A DNA stretch of 64,000 nucleotides from Megaustenia siamemsis (lineage: Eukaryota; Mollusca; Gastropoda; Stylommatophora; Ariophantidae): contig JAVIAB010000041.1 of the NCBI GenBank assembly GCA_032433765.1, positions 77,862,335 through 77,926,334 of the forward strand, given 5' to 3'. Positions 23,250-34,838 of the stretch are shown here, piece by piece; position 1 is the stretch's first letter; each line of letters begins with the position of its first letter. A program made the position numbers and the translations under genes. Under the pieces are notes generated by a model. The model was given only the letters and a program-made list of their open reading frames with translations, searched no databases and was not told the origin of the DNA.

Positions 23250-23408
23250 CTGATTTCACGAGAGCAATAAAGTGGAGTCTGAATCCTAAGTAGGCCTCGG
23301 CAGCATCAGAATGGAACACAACAGTCATCGACTGACCAGAGCTTGTATATGTTGTACTTGACAGGTATCCACACAATAATTGAATCCTCGTAGAGTTTGT
23401 GCTGTCAC
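23250..23408 (-). CDS. CUB domain 4, exon c
   Basis: This 159-nt exon encodes DSTNSTRIQLLCGYLSS (Cys4), YTSSGQSMTVVFHSD and LGFRLHFIALVKS. The acceptor is CTGTAG|GTGAC and the donor ATCAG|GTAACGG. The first intron bases are part of a 40-bp tandem repeat, so six further GGTAACGATG-like donor sequences follow within 240 bp. The intron after this exon is the shortest seen (726 bp). Confidence 0.9.
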
Positions 23409-23519
23409 CTACAGATTTATAGAAAGAAAATACGAGTTGATAATACAAACATTTGTTACTCTTTATTAACAGATTAGTAGCGGACTTTTTAGTGTTGTCA
23501 TAGATGGTTGCTGACCCAA

Positions 23520-24105
23520 AGCCATCATATACAGTGAAGAACTTGAAAGTGTAACAAATTATGATATATGGGATCTAACTAACAATGGAGGCTGACAGAC
23601 ATAGATCACACGAAGATTAGCAAGAGTAAAATACAAATTAAACGCCATATAGAATATGTGACAAATACCAGCAAGGCAGTAAAATTAAAATGACTAAGGA
23701 CAGGTATCTTCTAACAGCAACATATGGTTTTGAAACCTGTACGATCTCGCAAACAGCAAGGAAGAAAATCAACTCATTCGAAGCAAAATGCTACAGAAAA
23801 ATCCTTAAGATACCTTGGATAATGAAAAGGAGCAATGAAGACATATTAAACATTAAAAGAATTGACTTATAAACACCATTCTACAGAGGAATAATTCATA
23901 TGGCCACGTCAAAAGACACAACGGGCTGGAAAGAACAATAATGGAAGGCATGGTTCCTGGGTGACTCATCTAGGCAGACCAAGAAGAAGGTTGCTTCAAG
24001 ATGTGAAAGAAGTCCGAAGAAGTCGGAGATCTGGCTAGAGACAGAGATTCTTTCAGGCGGGCTGTGGTGAATGCAACGTTCTGCGAAGGAAAGCGGCCTG
24101 ATGAT
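23520..24105 (+). mobile_element. LINE-E copy
   Basis: Encodes in pieces TKDRYLLTATYGFETCTISQ, KKINSFEAKCYRKILKIPWI and MKRSNEDILN, then a GHVKRHNGLERTIMEG-like stretch and AGCGECNVL near the 3' end. It ends in a (GAT)n run at 24099-24135. It is a 5'-truncated, broken non-LTR element. Confidence 0.78.
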
Positions 24106-24138
24106 GATGATGATGATGATTATGATGATGCTGATGAT
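24099..24138. repeat. (GAT)n microsatellite, LINE-E tail
   Basis: ATGATGATGATG repeats at the 3' end of the LINE-E copy. Confidence 0.88.
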
Positions 24139-24948
24139 AGAGGGGTTTCCACAATGAACACACGGCTCGAAAAAAGTCGAAAGCAGCCTTTGGTCAGTAT
24201 CGGTCATGCAGCCGGGGTGAGAGGACTAGGCCACGCTCCCTCAAAAGTCGTGCCAATTATAAGTGAACACTCTACACTCCACTCCCATATGGCAATAATG
24301 ATTTACTGTTACGGGTAGGGTAGTCAGGCTTTTGTCAGGGATGAAAACGGAGGAGTTTCATGAATTATTGTAAACCAGTTATGTTACTTTATATAAATAT
24401 ACAAATTTAACACTATAACGACATATACATAAATTGTCATTTTTATGACACATTCATGTCATAGTGTAGCAAAACAACACCTACCACACTTACTGGCATG
24501 TTCCATAAACAAAATAAAACAATAGAAAACATTATATATTTTACTTTACAAACACGTGAATGTTGTCCAGCTTTAATACTCCTCTACATTGTCTTTGCTA
24601 GTCAAAGTTCATGCGCCTTACTTCAAGATAGATGAGATTATTTTCAGAAGTGATCAAACCAGTAGCGAGTTTTTTTTCAGTTTAATTTTCTGTATCCTTG
24701 GTCCTCATTTAGACATTGAGACTGGAGTGACGTAAAGCTGAAGTAGTGCTGGAAACAAAACAACACTGGACGGGTCACAGTAAAATAGGTCAAGGTTAGG
24801 AGACCAGACAGTGTGGTCGGATAGACGTAGACGAGGTCAACAAAGAGTGTCCACTGGACGCGTGGGCGTAGAAAATGAAATGTTAAGTTTTTGTGACATG
24901 AGGGGGGTGGTTAAGGTGTCGTCATTATATGAAAGAGAGGACAGACAG
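24139..24948. other. Intronic stretch, nothing recognised
   Basis: No exon or element that I can name. Confidence 0.45.
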
Positions 24949-24949
24949 A

Positions 24950-25222
24950 GAGAAACATAGAGACCAGTCAAAACACATAGAGATACATAAAACATATAGA
25001 GACACATAGAGAAAAATAGAGGTACATATAAAAACATAGAGATACATACACACACATAGAGACACATAGAGAAAAATAGAGGTACATATAAAAACATAGA
25101 GACACATAGAGATACATACACACACATAGAGACACATAGAGAAAAATAGAGGTACATATAAAAACATAGAGACACATAGAGATACATACACACACATAGA
25201 GACACATAGAGACCAGTCAAAG
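24950..25222. repeat. Compound AGAGACACAT minisatellite
   Basis: Higher-order repeat of about 70 bp made of AGAGACACATAGAGATACAT, ACACACACATAG and AAAAATAGAGGTACATAT sub-blocks. The minus strand stays open and gives low-complexity SLCVSMCLYV-type frames that are not genes. Confidence 0.9.
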
Positions 25223-25907
25223 CACAGACCGAATGAGGGATGCTATCAGATAAGCTGCAGTATGAGGGAAGCAGAAGATGTCAACAACTACTGCGGACAG
25301 ATACGATGTTAGATAGAACCAGTATAGATCAACAGTTAGATCAGCACATTCAGTTTGAGTCTACAGCAGGACTTGTGTGTTAACATTCTTATTGGAACTA
25401 GAGTAGACGTGTACAAGATAGCTAGAGAGTGGCGTGTGTTCCTAGTTTGACGTGAGAGCTAATAATTCGAGTGATCATCCACATCACCAGGGTAGTGTAG
25501 ACTTCTAGTTGTGTACCAATCCTATAATTGTACAATTGTATTACTATGAAATGTTTCACAGTGATGTAATAATAGCACATTCACAAATATGTGATGGTGT
25601 CAGTGAACACCTCAAGCTTGTGTCGATTATCAACAAGAAACACATGTGTTTTACCAAAGAACGAGAGAATAAGGAATGTGTTAAAGAAAGAATGTTCGTC
25701 GGGCTATCACTAAAGGGATAAAAGTAAAAGAGGCAAGAGTACAAATATAGACGAATATCAAATACAAGTTATAAACACCATTTAATATTACAATTATCAT
25801 TTAAATTGTTTACATAACAAGGTGTATATGTATTATTCACTATATAGTATTGTTATTAACAAATGCAGTGTCTATATTTAATGAAATGTGGAAGAAAAAG
25901 TCAGCAC
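25223..25907. other. Intronic stretch, nothing recognised
   Basis: No exon other than the CUB exon starting at 25908; no element recognised. Confidence 0.45.
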
Positions 25908-26035
25908 CATCGTAAATGGCCATATAGTCGTTGCTGCACGATGTCGAGTTGCCCTGTATGGTAAAATTCAGCAGCGTCAGGAAAATCGCGTGTGACAATA
26001 AAGTAGTTTTGATAGTCCACTGGCAGTCCGTGTTG
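25908..26035 (-). CDS. CUB domain 4, exon b
   Basis: This 128-nt exon, the longest of the b exons, encodes TDCQWTIKTT (Cys2), AIFLTLLNFTIQ, Cys3 in TSCSNDYMAIYDG. The acceptor is TTGTAG|CAACA and the donor GATG|GTGCTG. The Asp after Cys3 is kept but the FYLE glutamate is replaced (FTIQ). It contains potential N-glycosylation sequons (NFT, NST). Confidence 0.9.
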
Positions 26036-26219
26036 CTACAAATAGAAAATACAATCAATTATATGTTATGGTATTCACGATAGCACATAGCAATTGTTAA
26101 CTACGTATTCATGTTTTAATTGTTTAAATATTTTGTTTAATTCAAAAAGATCTGACATGAAATTATAGAAGATTCACAAACTGGTCGTCGGACATCACAA
26201 TCGTGAAGGTCTAGGCACT

Positions 26220-26468
26220 CAAAATTCAAACAATTTGGAATTGATTTCTATATTTTCGCTTTTCGCGTCCGGCGGAGGTCTAAGGCGAATCATATGAGGA
26301 GGAGGTATGTTTATAGCACTCAGAAAAAAAAGACAAATAATTAACAACAGAAAAAAAACAAAGAGCAATATATGGTCCGAAGCAGGATCGAAATCGTACT
26401 CCATGACACAGCGCCTAGCCACGGAAAGCCAAACGCCAGAGAACAGTGCCAACTCTGCTAACTAAAAA
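26220..26468 (-). mobile_element. tRNA-derived SINE, family II, minus copy
   Basis: Minus strand shows an A-box-like TTAGCAGAGTTGGCACTG, the stretch GTTTGGCTTTCCGTGGCTAG and a B-box-like region before GCTTCGGACCATATATTG, then TTCTTTTTTCTG and CATACCTCCTCCTC. It is the inverted partner of 26576-26790. Confidence 0.75.
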
Positions 26469-26575
26469 GTAGTCTATTTGGCGATGTCTTTCACACAAGC
26501 GTTCTCATGATTATAACATACGGTTACGATCACAGCTCGGGAATAAATTATGTATCGGTATTTTTTAGCTAGTTT

Positions 26576-26790
26576 TTCAGTTAGCTGAGTTGGCAGTGCT
26601 CCCTAGCGTTTGGCTTTTCGTGGCAAGGCGCCGTGCAATGACGTACGGGTTCGATTCTGCTTCGGACCATATATTGTTCTTTGTTTTCTTTTTTCTGTTG
26701 TTGATTATTTGTTATTTTTTGCTGTAAACATACCTCCTCCTCCAATGAGTCGCTGATTATCGCCTCGGAAGTTTCCCTCTATAATAATAA
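26576..26790 (+). mobile_element. tRNA-derived SINE, family II, plus copy
   Basis: A box TTAGCTGAGTTGGCAGTG, B box GGGTTCGATTC, then GCTTCGGACCATATATTG, a CTTTGTTTTCTTTTTTCTG body and CATACCTCCTCCTCC near the 3' end. The pair of inverted copies is separated by about 105 bp. Confidence 0.78.
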
Positions 26791-26867
26791 TCATTTATTA
26801 TTATTTGTGTCCGGAGATCTAAGCTCCCTGAAGTGTGCATAAAACTACAATTAGACACAAACAAGAT

Positions 26868-27198
26868 TTTTTCTGGATGACAGTTATTACAGACATCTTA
26901 TTTGCATCTTGATGACAGTTATTACAGACATCTTATTTGCATCTTGATGACAATTATTACATACATCTTATTTGCATCTTAATGACAATTATTACAAGCA
27001 TGTTAATTACATATTGATGACAATTATTACAAACATGCTTATTACATATTGATGACAATTATTACAAACATGATAATTACATATTGATGACAATTATTAC
27101 AAACATGCTAATTACATAATGATGACACGTATTACAAAAATGATAATTACATATTGATGACAATTAATACAAACATATTATTTGCATCTTGATGCGCA
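26868..27198. repeat. 35-bp minisatellite, about 9 copies
   Basis: Unit GATGACAATTATTACAAACA then TGCTAATTACATATT. Outer copies have a TCTTATTTGCATCTT variant at both ends of the array. Confidence 0.92.
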
Positions 27199-28325
27199 CA
27201 CACAATTGAAAACAAGAATTATCTCCACACAATTATGTAACACTCTAGGAGCAGGCATTGGTTTATATATATGTATGTATCTGTAGTACAGCTGCCCGTG
27301 TTCTGTTTTCAGGTTTTTATATATCGTAATATAACCGACCAGGTTTAGATTATTTGCAAAAGTGCCTGTACAATAACACAGTTACCGTTTGCATAGTGAT
27401 GAATTTACACTTTAAACTTTTCATGGTTTTAAAAATCAAATAGTCACTTCACAACAGCTTACAAATTATCACATATATAGGAATATACATTAATAGTCAA
27501 TATTTTGTCAAAATACGCCTCTGGAACAATTTTATACGAAGCCGGGAACGAAATGACCAACCAAAAAAAACCTCGGAGTGGCATTTCTTTCAAGTGACGA
27601 GTGCAAAGTGGTGCTAAAATTGTGTGGAAAGCACGTGCAATTTGCCTTTTTAATTGGTGAATTGATTACAACGAATGTGGGTATTGTAAAATCCTAAAAT
27701 TTAGAACAAGCAAGAAAATTATATTTTTATATTCCTGAAATAAGCAAAAATCTTTCCAATTGCATGGCAGTATCACAAAAAATCAGTCTGAAAGCCGGTG
27801 AAAAAATAAGATTTCACGAAAAACACAAAAAATCAGTCTGAAAGCCGGTGAAAAAATAAGATTTCACGAAAAATGAATTTCAGTTTCGGAGATAATTAAT
27901 AAACTCTGTGGCCACGAATTTCGGAACGAATTATAGCTACACTATTTTGCGTTTGACAAAACTGTGTATTGAAAAAATCAAAAAGAAAAGGACAAGTGAA
28001 TTGGATATATTGTGAGTACATATGGGTGGGCAAATAAATATTCATCGTCAGTTTGAAGGAATGTATCCAAGCAAGTTTTGATAAGCTAACAGAAGCAAGA
28101 AACTCACTTTGGAATCTTCGTTAACAACATGTAACTACTTAGTTAATATTGACTGAACAATCAGGGAATAGAAAACAAGGAGACTATTGAAATAAAATAA
28201 ACTATTAACATGAGGTGATGTTAAGACTTTCGTAGCAACATAATTTAAATGATAACAACATTATATACACTTATAAAAACAAATAAGGAAATCGTGGACA
28301 GAGCTCCAATTAAATAAATAAAAAT
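27199..28325. other. Intronic stretch with one short duplication
   Basis: A 50-bp tandem duplication lies at 27772-27872 (AAAAAATCAGTCTGAAAGCC continuing to GATTTCACGAAAA). Otherwise no exon or element recognised. Confidence 0.5.
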
Positions 28326-28329
28326 AAAA

Positions 28330-28690
28330 CTTCTTTTTTCTTTCCTTCCTCATTTGCTTGTGATGCCGCGGGAAGATATCATTTGCGGTCTTTTGCTCTT
28401 TTGTTCGTCTTTGCTGCTGTTATGTTTCCTTGTGTTTCTAATATTCCGTCAATCAGTTGTGTTCATGGTTGACCCTTGAGTCTGGTGTTCTCGCAACGTT
28501 TATCGGTGGCTCGTTGTGTTATTTTTGATCGTTCTGCTTTATCATGTGGCCAAGCCATTCTAATTGTTGTTTCTTTATATATTCTATGGCGGGGGTTATT
28601 CTTAGCATTTTTTCTCTCATTTCTTCATTTCCGAACTTATCTCTCAGGCTGTTTCTATCATTTGTCTAACTCATTTCATCTCGGTAGTGG
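28330..28690 (-). mobile_element. LINE-B 3' fragment
   Basis: Minus strand matches the LINE-B tail at 7730-8040: the EANRRAKDRK-type segment near 28380-28410 and the IKWFGHVTRQ region near 28540-28570. It is 5'-truncated and broken. Confidence 0.75.
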
Positions 28691-28947
28691 CTATTTTTTC
28701 TTATTGTTCTTGCATTTAAAAGCATCAGTGAAATTTAAAAAATAAGTATAATCTTAACAAAACGGCAAAACGCATCAACTGCCAGCATATAATTGACAAG
28801 ATGTTGCCAGGCGCTGGGTACAATATAGTTTAGATCTTTAGACACAAAATGATTAGCATAATTTATAGCTGCATATATACGCATATTTTGTTCATCAGAA
28901 CTAACTTTACAAATATATCTGAGAACAATTTCATGACTTGAATTTTG

Positions 28948-29162
28948 GTGAAAGGAGAAGTTATGAAAAGAGACGTTGTGAAAGGAGACTTTGTGAAAGG
29001 AGACGTTGTGAAAGGAGACGTTGTGAAAGGAGACGTTGTGAAAGAAGTTGTGGAAGGAGAAATTGTGGAAGGAGACGTTTTGAAAGAAGAAGTTGTGAAA
29101 GGAGAAGTTGTGAAAGGAGAAATTGTGAAAGGAGACGTCGTGAAAGGAGAAGTTGTGAAGCC
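28948..29162. repeat. 15-bp minisatellite, about 14 copies
   Basis: Unit GTTGTGAAAGGAGAC with GAAGTT and GAAATT variants. All plus-strand frames stay open, producing Arg/Glu- or Val/Lys-rich frames that are repeat artefacts. Confidence 0.93.
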
Positions 29163-29556
29163 ATGATTAGAATGCAGTATTCTTCAACAGTTGCGAACCA
29201 CAAAGTGAGATCAATTTTGTTAGTGAATTGGTGATAGCAGGGCTGTTAGCAGAGCGAGAAAGAGAGACTGAGAGGAACAGTGAGGCAGAGACACACAGAA
29301 AAGCAGAGACAGAGAGATATGGGCAAGACACGGAGTGTTGAGATACAATGTGACAAGGTAGAGTATATCTGTAAATTACATCAGATTACACATATTTTAC
29401 TTGTAAATTACCCTCTCTTAAATACAATATTCCTGCTTACTATATCGTTATATAATATATTCTGATGTAATGGACAACGTTAACGTTAAGCCCATGAAGT
29501 GTTAATGATTGATTGGGTATTCCCTGTATTAATAGAATACACTATGACCCACTTAC
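29163..29556. other. Intronic stretch, nothing recognised
   Basis: Contains a short GAGA-rich segment at 29248-29320 but no exon or element. Confidence 0.45.
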
Positions 29557-29638
29557 ATTGGATAATTGTTAGGATAATTTGGTGACGTCAGATAGTTAGC
29601 ACTTTCAAAGGCTCCTAGGGTTCCATCTTTACACTCAT
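29557..29638 (-). CDS. CUB domain 4, exon a
   Basis: This 82-nt exon encodes DECKDGTLGAFESANYLTSP then NYPNNYP, with Cys1 and the conserved SPNYP motif. The acceptor is GTTACAG|ATGAG and the donor CCAAT|GTAAGT. The sequence is close to the a exon of domain 6 (DECSHG, ENANYLTS), consistent with internal domain duplication. Confidence 0.9.
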
Positions 29639-30555
29639 CTGTAACACAGTGTGATTTTAACGGACGTCAATTAGACTGGACTCAGATATTAATTCATTGA
29701 TAGGTCAAAAAATAGGTATTTATTTATTTAACGGCTAAAAAATTGAACTTGATATCAGTGGAACATGTTCCACCCCAAAAATATAGTTCTGCCTATTTAT
29801 GTGTGTTATACATGGTCGCACAGGCCAGTTCATCAAGTGTGAGAAGGTGCTAGTGTAACAACAGTGGATAGAAAGAAAAAGAGATTTAACGAGGGAATAA
29901 GGACGATTAGATCAAGTGAGAATGCATTTGAACAGGGTCAAGCAGATGACACATTCGGGTTCAACAAAAGAGCAGATGATTGACACATTAATAATTTCCA
30001 GTCGGAGAATACTGTAGGTGCAGTAGAGGTCTCACACTTTGAAAGCTTCCAGTCGTAAAGCTAAATAGCACGAACACAACAGACAGGTAGGTGGCTGACA
30101 CATTAACTTCATGTCAGAATCCTAGATTGGACGTATACAAGCGAGGCATACTCGTGTATACATAACTTGACCCTCCAACATTAAGGCAGAGATAGTTAGG
30201 CAAGCGCATATGACACCAAATCGTTAATAGTAACTTCAACTTTAGAGGAGAATAGTTAGTAACAAATAGCAGGAAGCAGTAAATTAGCTAGAGTCATCAG
30301 AGCGTCTTTAATATAGTAACTGAAGTGACAACTAGTCCGTTGAACAAGTTATAGAATGTATAGCTATTGAAGGCCGATTTATATTTTGCACAAATTAGAG
30401 TACAGCACTAAAAGTATTTTTAAAGAAAGAATAAAACACCAAACGAACTGTTACAGCTGTTGTTATTGGCTGTCGCCTATTGTTGCCTCACATGAAAGCT
30501 GATCATAGATCACATATAGGAGAAAGTGCTAGAGAATACATAGTCATTGATCAGT
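29639..30555. other. Intronic stretch, nothing recognised
   Basis: Upstream intron of CUB domain 4 exon a; no element recognised. Confidence 0.45.
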
Positions 30556-30556
30556 A

Positions 30557-31195
30557 TCATCAAGTACCACAGCTGCTGGCGAAGGTGATCATGTCTCTCC
30601 ACAACTTTCGATCTCGGCAGTTATTTATCTTTTCGTTGTTGACCTTCTGCCAAGCCACTCTCTTAAGGTGTTTGGTATCTTTTTTCTTTGTCTCCCCCTA
30701 ACTCTTCGTCCCTCAATTTTCCCAGTGTTCACAATATATACCAGCTGTTCCATTTTCATTACATGACCAAAAACATGATGATTGTTTCTTTCTAATATTG
30801 GAAATTAACTGCCTTTTTGTTTTGTCTCCATTCAAAAAACTTGCTCATTACTCTTCTTAGCTGTCCATGGTATTTTCAACACTCTACAGTAAATCCACAT
30901 TTCTACAGCCTCTAGTGATTTTCGTATCTATTGTCCTATTATCCATGATTAACATCCATTTGTTACGACTGGCTCTACATAACATTAAAGAACTCTTTTT
31001 CGTGTTTCTATTCTCAAAAGTGAATTCCACAGTATCTTCCTCATTTTCTGGAAAGCTGTTTTTGCCTGAGCTATTCTGCATCCATCCTCTGGTGTACATC
31101 TACTATCTGAGGTTAACATTGTTCCCAGATATTTAAATTCATTTATCTATTTTTAGTTATTGATAAAGATGAGACATTCTTCACATACAAAATCA
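30557..31195 (-). mobile_element. LINE-C fragment
   Basis: Minus strand pieces include a DERLEAVEMWIYCRVLKIPW-like region, NRNTKKSSLM, FENxEDTVEFTF and the tail near 30560-30660, matching LINE-C. Strongly decayed. Confidence 0.7.
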
Positions 31196-31517
31196 CACGA
31201 TTCTTATTGTGTTTAATTATTTCATTAAAACCTTGATTCAAAGACTACATTACGGCAACATTAAATATATCATCAATTACGACTGTGCTGTCCTTTATTT
31301 CAGAATATTCAGCTGCTGATATTGTTCTCAAGCTCTCAACATAGTCATAAGCTGTAAACACTGCTATACTATGACAGTATCAAGCTTGTATTGATAGTCT
31401 AATAGCTGATTACACTAAGATTACCTGCTGTTTTAATTTGAATATCAGGTAATGTTATTTTCATATCACAATTAGCATATATCCCTTACAACGTATGTGT
31501 ACATAAAGAAGCTTTAC

Positions 31518-31676
31518 TTGTTTCATCCTGGGCAGTGTACTCTATTTTGAAACCGGTGTAGCTAAGAAGGAAGTCAGAATGAAATACGAGAGTCACTGCG
31601 TTGCCAGAGCTTGTGAATGTAGCACTTTGAATGTAGTCACACAACAATTGCATCCTTGGTGAGTTTATGCTGTTAC
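31518..31676 (-). CDS. CUB domain 3, exon c
   Basis: This 159-nt exon encodes NSINSPRMQLLCDYIQ (Cys4), FTSSGNAVTLVFHSD and TGFKIEYTAQDET. The acceptor is TTATTAG|GTAAC and the donor AACAA|GTAAAG. The FHSD aspartate, the third calcium-ligand position, is present. The Gly that usually follows Cys4 is Asp here. Length and codon phases are the same as for the other c exons. Confidence 0.9.
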
Positions 31677-32029
31677 CTAATAATAACAACTTCAATGGTT
31701 ATTCAGTACAACGTTGTATTTATATTTCTATAAATACGACTTATTTTCTGGTGCATTCAACTAATCATAATAAGCATCTATAAAGGTGACTTATTGTTTA
31801 GTTTGTTCAAAATTTTATGTTAAACTAATGTACTTGTATTTACCAAAGTATTAACATTTATCTTTTAAAATGTTCCCATCCCCCTGCACGTGGGCATCCA
31901 AACAACTGGCTACCAGTGTCAGCATTAGCGGCATCCGATGCTCAACGGACAGATCGAGAAAAAAACAGCTTCAGTAGACACAAATCTTTGCTGGAGTCAG
32001 GTCAGACATAAACTACATTTAATGGAGGT

Positions 32030-32175
32030 AATACGACAGCAGATACGACTGCAGATACAACAACAGATACGACAGCAGATACGACAGTTGATACGACAGT
32101 TGATACGAGAGCAGATACGACAGCAGATACGACAGTTGATACGACTGCAGATACGACAGTTGATACGACTGCTTT
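32030..32175. repeat. 12-bp minisatellite, about 11 copies
   Basis: Units CAGATACGACAG and TTGATACGACAG alternate. The plus strand reads QIRQQIRQLIRQ-like residues because 12 is a multiple of three. No other coding support. Confidence 0.92.
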
Positions 32176-33195
32176 GGGTTAACTCAATGAGGAAAGAGTT
32201 TGTATTCTAAGACATGAAAAGAGTAATCAGGGATGCCAAGTGAAAAGTGAACAAAAGGAGTGACTCCTCATGTATTGTAAGGACTATAAGAGATTTTTCA
32301 ATTGCGAGTCCGCTAAAATCACATGAGATGATGTCAACAGCCTAAATGATATAGGGGTAGGGGTGGACATTAATGGCTAGGAAAATATAAGTGGGTCGTG
32401 ACTGCTTTGAGAGAGTTGCCGTAGTGATATTCCATGGAGCGATCATCCAATCATCTTTAGACTTTACAACAAAATGGCTTCACTGCAGGCGGTGCATTCT
32501 TTATCTGCTCAACCCCAGCTCCATCAACCAAACATGTTTTCATCCACCATCTTTGATGATGCTCTTTTGTGCGAGCTGCATTATGTCTAAATGCATTCAG
32601 ATCAATATGGACACTTCCGGGTCGCCGTAATAGCCGACACTAACAACATAACCTCCATGTGCTACGTGCCAGTTCCGGTGTGCACTTCATGATCAGTGAG
32701 CGTGCTCCGAGAATCGCTGTCCCAGCAAATAAATCCAGGCCTCAACTTCGGTGAAACACTCGATCCGATGGAAGTCCAGCTAGTTGGAAATTTGCAGTCG
32801 AACCCAGATTACACCTTCCGTCCCAGGGCAAAGCCAGGACCTGATAACGTTCCACTACAACATATGGCCAGTCGCCTGCAGCACTATCTCAGCGCGAGCG
32901 CCAAAACCTAGGTGATTTTATTGTCAAATGAACGCAAAAGGTCTACCGTTGCCTCCACAAACGAAACTCTAAACTAGAAAGAATGAAGAGACATCACAGC
33001 AAAAATACCATTAGTCCTGAATGTGATTTGATTGAGCGACCATCTTGACAGCCGTCCAATCATCGAATGTTTCTCAAACGTGAGTTTTATTAGAACGTCT
33101 GCAGATGATGACGTATATAACGTTCCAGCAACACAGCCCATCTCATGATTGATTTCTTTTTCTCCATCGTCAGCACTCGCATCAGTCAACCTCGC
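32176..33195. other. Intronic stretch, possibly retroelement-derived
   Basis: A plus-strand 71-codon open frame at 32696-32911 and a minus-strand 79-codon frame at 32974-33213 are not recognised. They may be debris upstream of the Penelope-like fragment that follows; no firm assignment. Confidence 0.35.
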
Positions 33196-33199
33196 TGCT

Positions 33200-34060
33200 C
33201 TAAAACAGCTCATCCAGTTTCCTAATGAAGTCTCTCATATCCTCAAGCCAGCCTTCTGATAAAAGTGGTCTCTCTTTAACCAACCACCACATTTGCAGAC
33301 ATTGTAGAGGGTACAACTATACTTATATATCACCCACTCTAACCAGAATGATCTTCCTTTCTTCTTTGATCATCATTTGGTCGCAACTGAGAGTGACACA
33401 GATCTTCGTAACATTCTGGTTAGAAGTCGCAAATATTCATAAAACAACAGTGCGTTAGTCTCGTGTGACCGTCTTGTCTGCAAAAAATGCCAATTGAAAA
33501 CAAGACCAAGCAATACTTAACAAGTGTTTTGAAGCACAGGAAGAATTCGTCAAAATAGTCAAAACTGGGATCATTTCCGGAAACACAGAGATATTACGAT
33601 AGCCCAGTTAACCTTCCCATTGTATTATCTTAGCGGATTAGCTTTGAAGAGATGTCTCCTTGTTCGGTTCTTTAAAATGAAGGGAATCAAAACCCATCTT
33701 TTGTATAGCACATCTGGTGTCTCTCAAACCGTATAACAGTAACATCTTACATTTCCTATCCTCCGTTTCTGTGGTAATACATTATATCGATGATTTGAAT
33801 GTCTACTTTCAGAGTCGAATCCAATGATGGTTCCATAGCAACAGACGGTCAACTATCTATGTTTTCCCTTGTCACTTATCTCTGGTCTTTTGTACTCATG
33901 TTACAATGATATTTTGATGTTTCAGAAAAATTAGAAAATTGCCATTAATTCTCGAACGTTTCCAATAATTCTTATTGTACATACTTTTGCTTTTGTCTCC
34001 TGATGAAGACGTTTTAGTCGGAACATTTTTTTTTAGTGTCTCATGTTTTAAAATCAACTC
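33200..34060 (+). mobile_element. Penelope-like element 3' fragment (tentative)
   Basis: A plus-strand frame reads ESDTDLRNILVRSRKYS and then NNSALVSCDRLVCKKCQ, resembling the DLRDILVRSK...C..C motif that precedes the GIY-YIG part in Penelope-like and related elements. The segment CTCCTGATGAAGACGTTTTA then GTCGGAACA near 34000-34025 resembles their 3' ends. The element is decayed and the family call is tentative. Confidence 0.45.
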
Positions 34061-34067
34061 AATCAAT

Positions 34068-34365
34068 CAATCACGTACCGGGCCTGCTGGCGTAGGTGAT
34101 CATGTCTCTCCACAATTTTCGATCTCGAAAGTTATATATCATTTCTGTTGTTGACCTTCTGCCAAGCCATTCTCTTAACATGTCTGGTATTTTTTCTCTT
34201 TGCTTTCCTCTCTCTCTCATCGTCCCTCAATTTCCCTAGTTGTTACAATATATTCCAGTTGTTCTCTTCTCATTACATGGCCACAAAATGATGATTGTTT
34301 CTTCCTAATATTGGAAATTAGCTCTATTTTTGCTTTGGCCCTAAAATAAACTAAACACGTTTTTT
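34068..34365 (-). mobile_element. LINE-C 3' fragment
   Basis: Plus strand GGCGTAGGTGATCATGTCTC then TCCACAATTTTCGATCTCGA and a GACCTTCTGCCAAGCCATTC stretch match the 3' end of LINE-C at 30580-30790 and 37740-37930. Confidence 0.75.
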
Positions 34366-34586
34366 CATTCATTACATTTTTTTTCCTTTCTGACTCACAT
34401 TCCCAACTTGTATTTGTATAGTATTACTTATATTTTGTTTTTGTTTCGACTGGGCAGCTCATGTAAATTATAATACCAACAAGAAATATAATTATTTCAG
34501 AATTGTGTGTTCCTCTTACACAAATTCTGAGAATGAAGATCACTTATATACGATGACATTAAGCAAAAAAAATGATCATACAGTAC

Positions 34587-34711
34587 CATCGTAAATAGCA
34601 ACGTAGTCCGACGAGCATGTTTCTGAGTTATCCAAATAGAATTGCAACAACTTGAGAACAATAACATTTGAGGACAAGGGTGCTGTGATGATCCATTGAC
34701 AATTTGTGTTA
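34587..34711 (-). CDS. CUB domain 3, exon b
   Basis: This 125-nt exon encodes TNCQWIITAP (Cys2), VIVLKLLQFYLD, Cys3 in SETCSSDYVAIYDG. The acceptor is TTACAG|TAACA and the donor GATG|GTACTG. The Asp after Cys3 is kept and the Glu of the FYLE position is Asp. An inverted pair of mariner-like transposons starts 127 bp upstream of the acceptor, in the 14.4-kb intron. Skipping this exon would shift the reading frame because 125 is not a multiple of three. Confidence 0.9.
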
Positions 34712-34817
34712 CTGTAAAACAAGATTACATACAGGTAATGTCTCTGTAATTGTAAACATACATAAACTGTTTTTAAAGAATGCTATTTTTGAAATGTAAG
34801 ATGTAAGTGTATTATAT

Positions 34818-34838
34818 GTATATATATATATATATATA
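34818..34838. repeat. (TA)n tract at mariner insertion
   Basis: TATATATATATA ends directly at the terminal inverted repeat of the first mariner copy. Confidence 0.85.

Noticed and set aside
24837..25220. SLCVSMCLYV-rich membrane-like proteins
   Set aside because: Low-complexity translation of an AGAGACACAT-type repeat.
28938..29234. Arginine/glutamate-rich and valine/lysine-rich open frames
   Set aside because: They are translations of a 15-bp minisatellite in different frames.
17577..31676. Tandem repeats as a possible CRISPR array (34-47 bp units)
   Set aside because: Units are directly adjacent without variable spacers, and the context is an animal intron.
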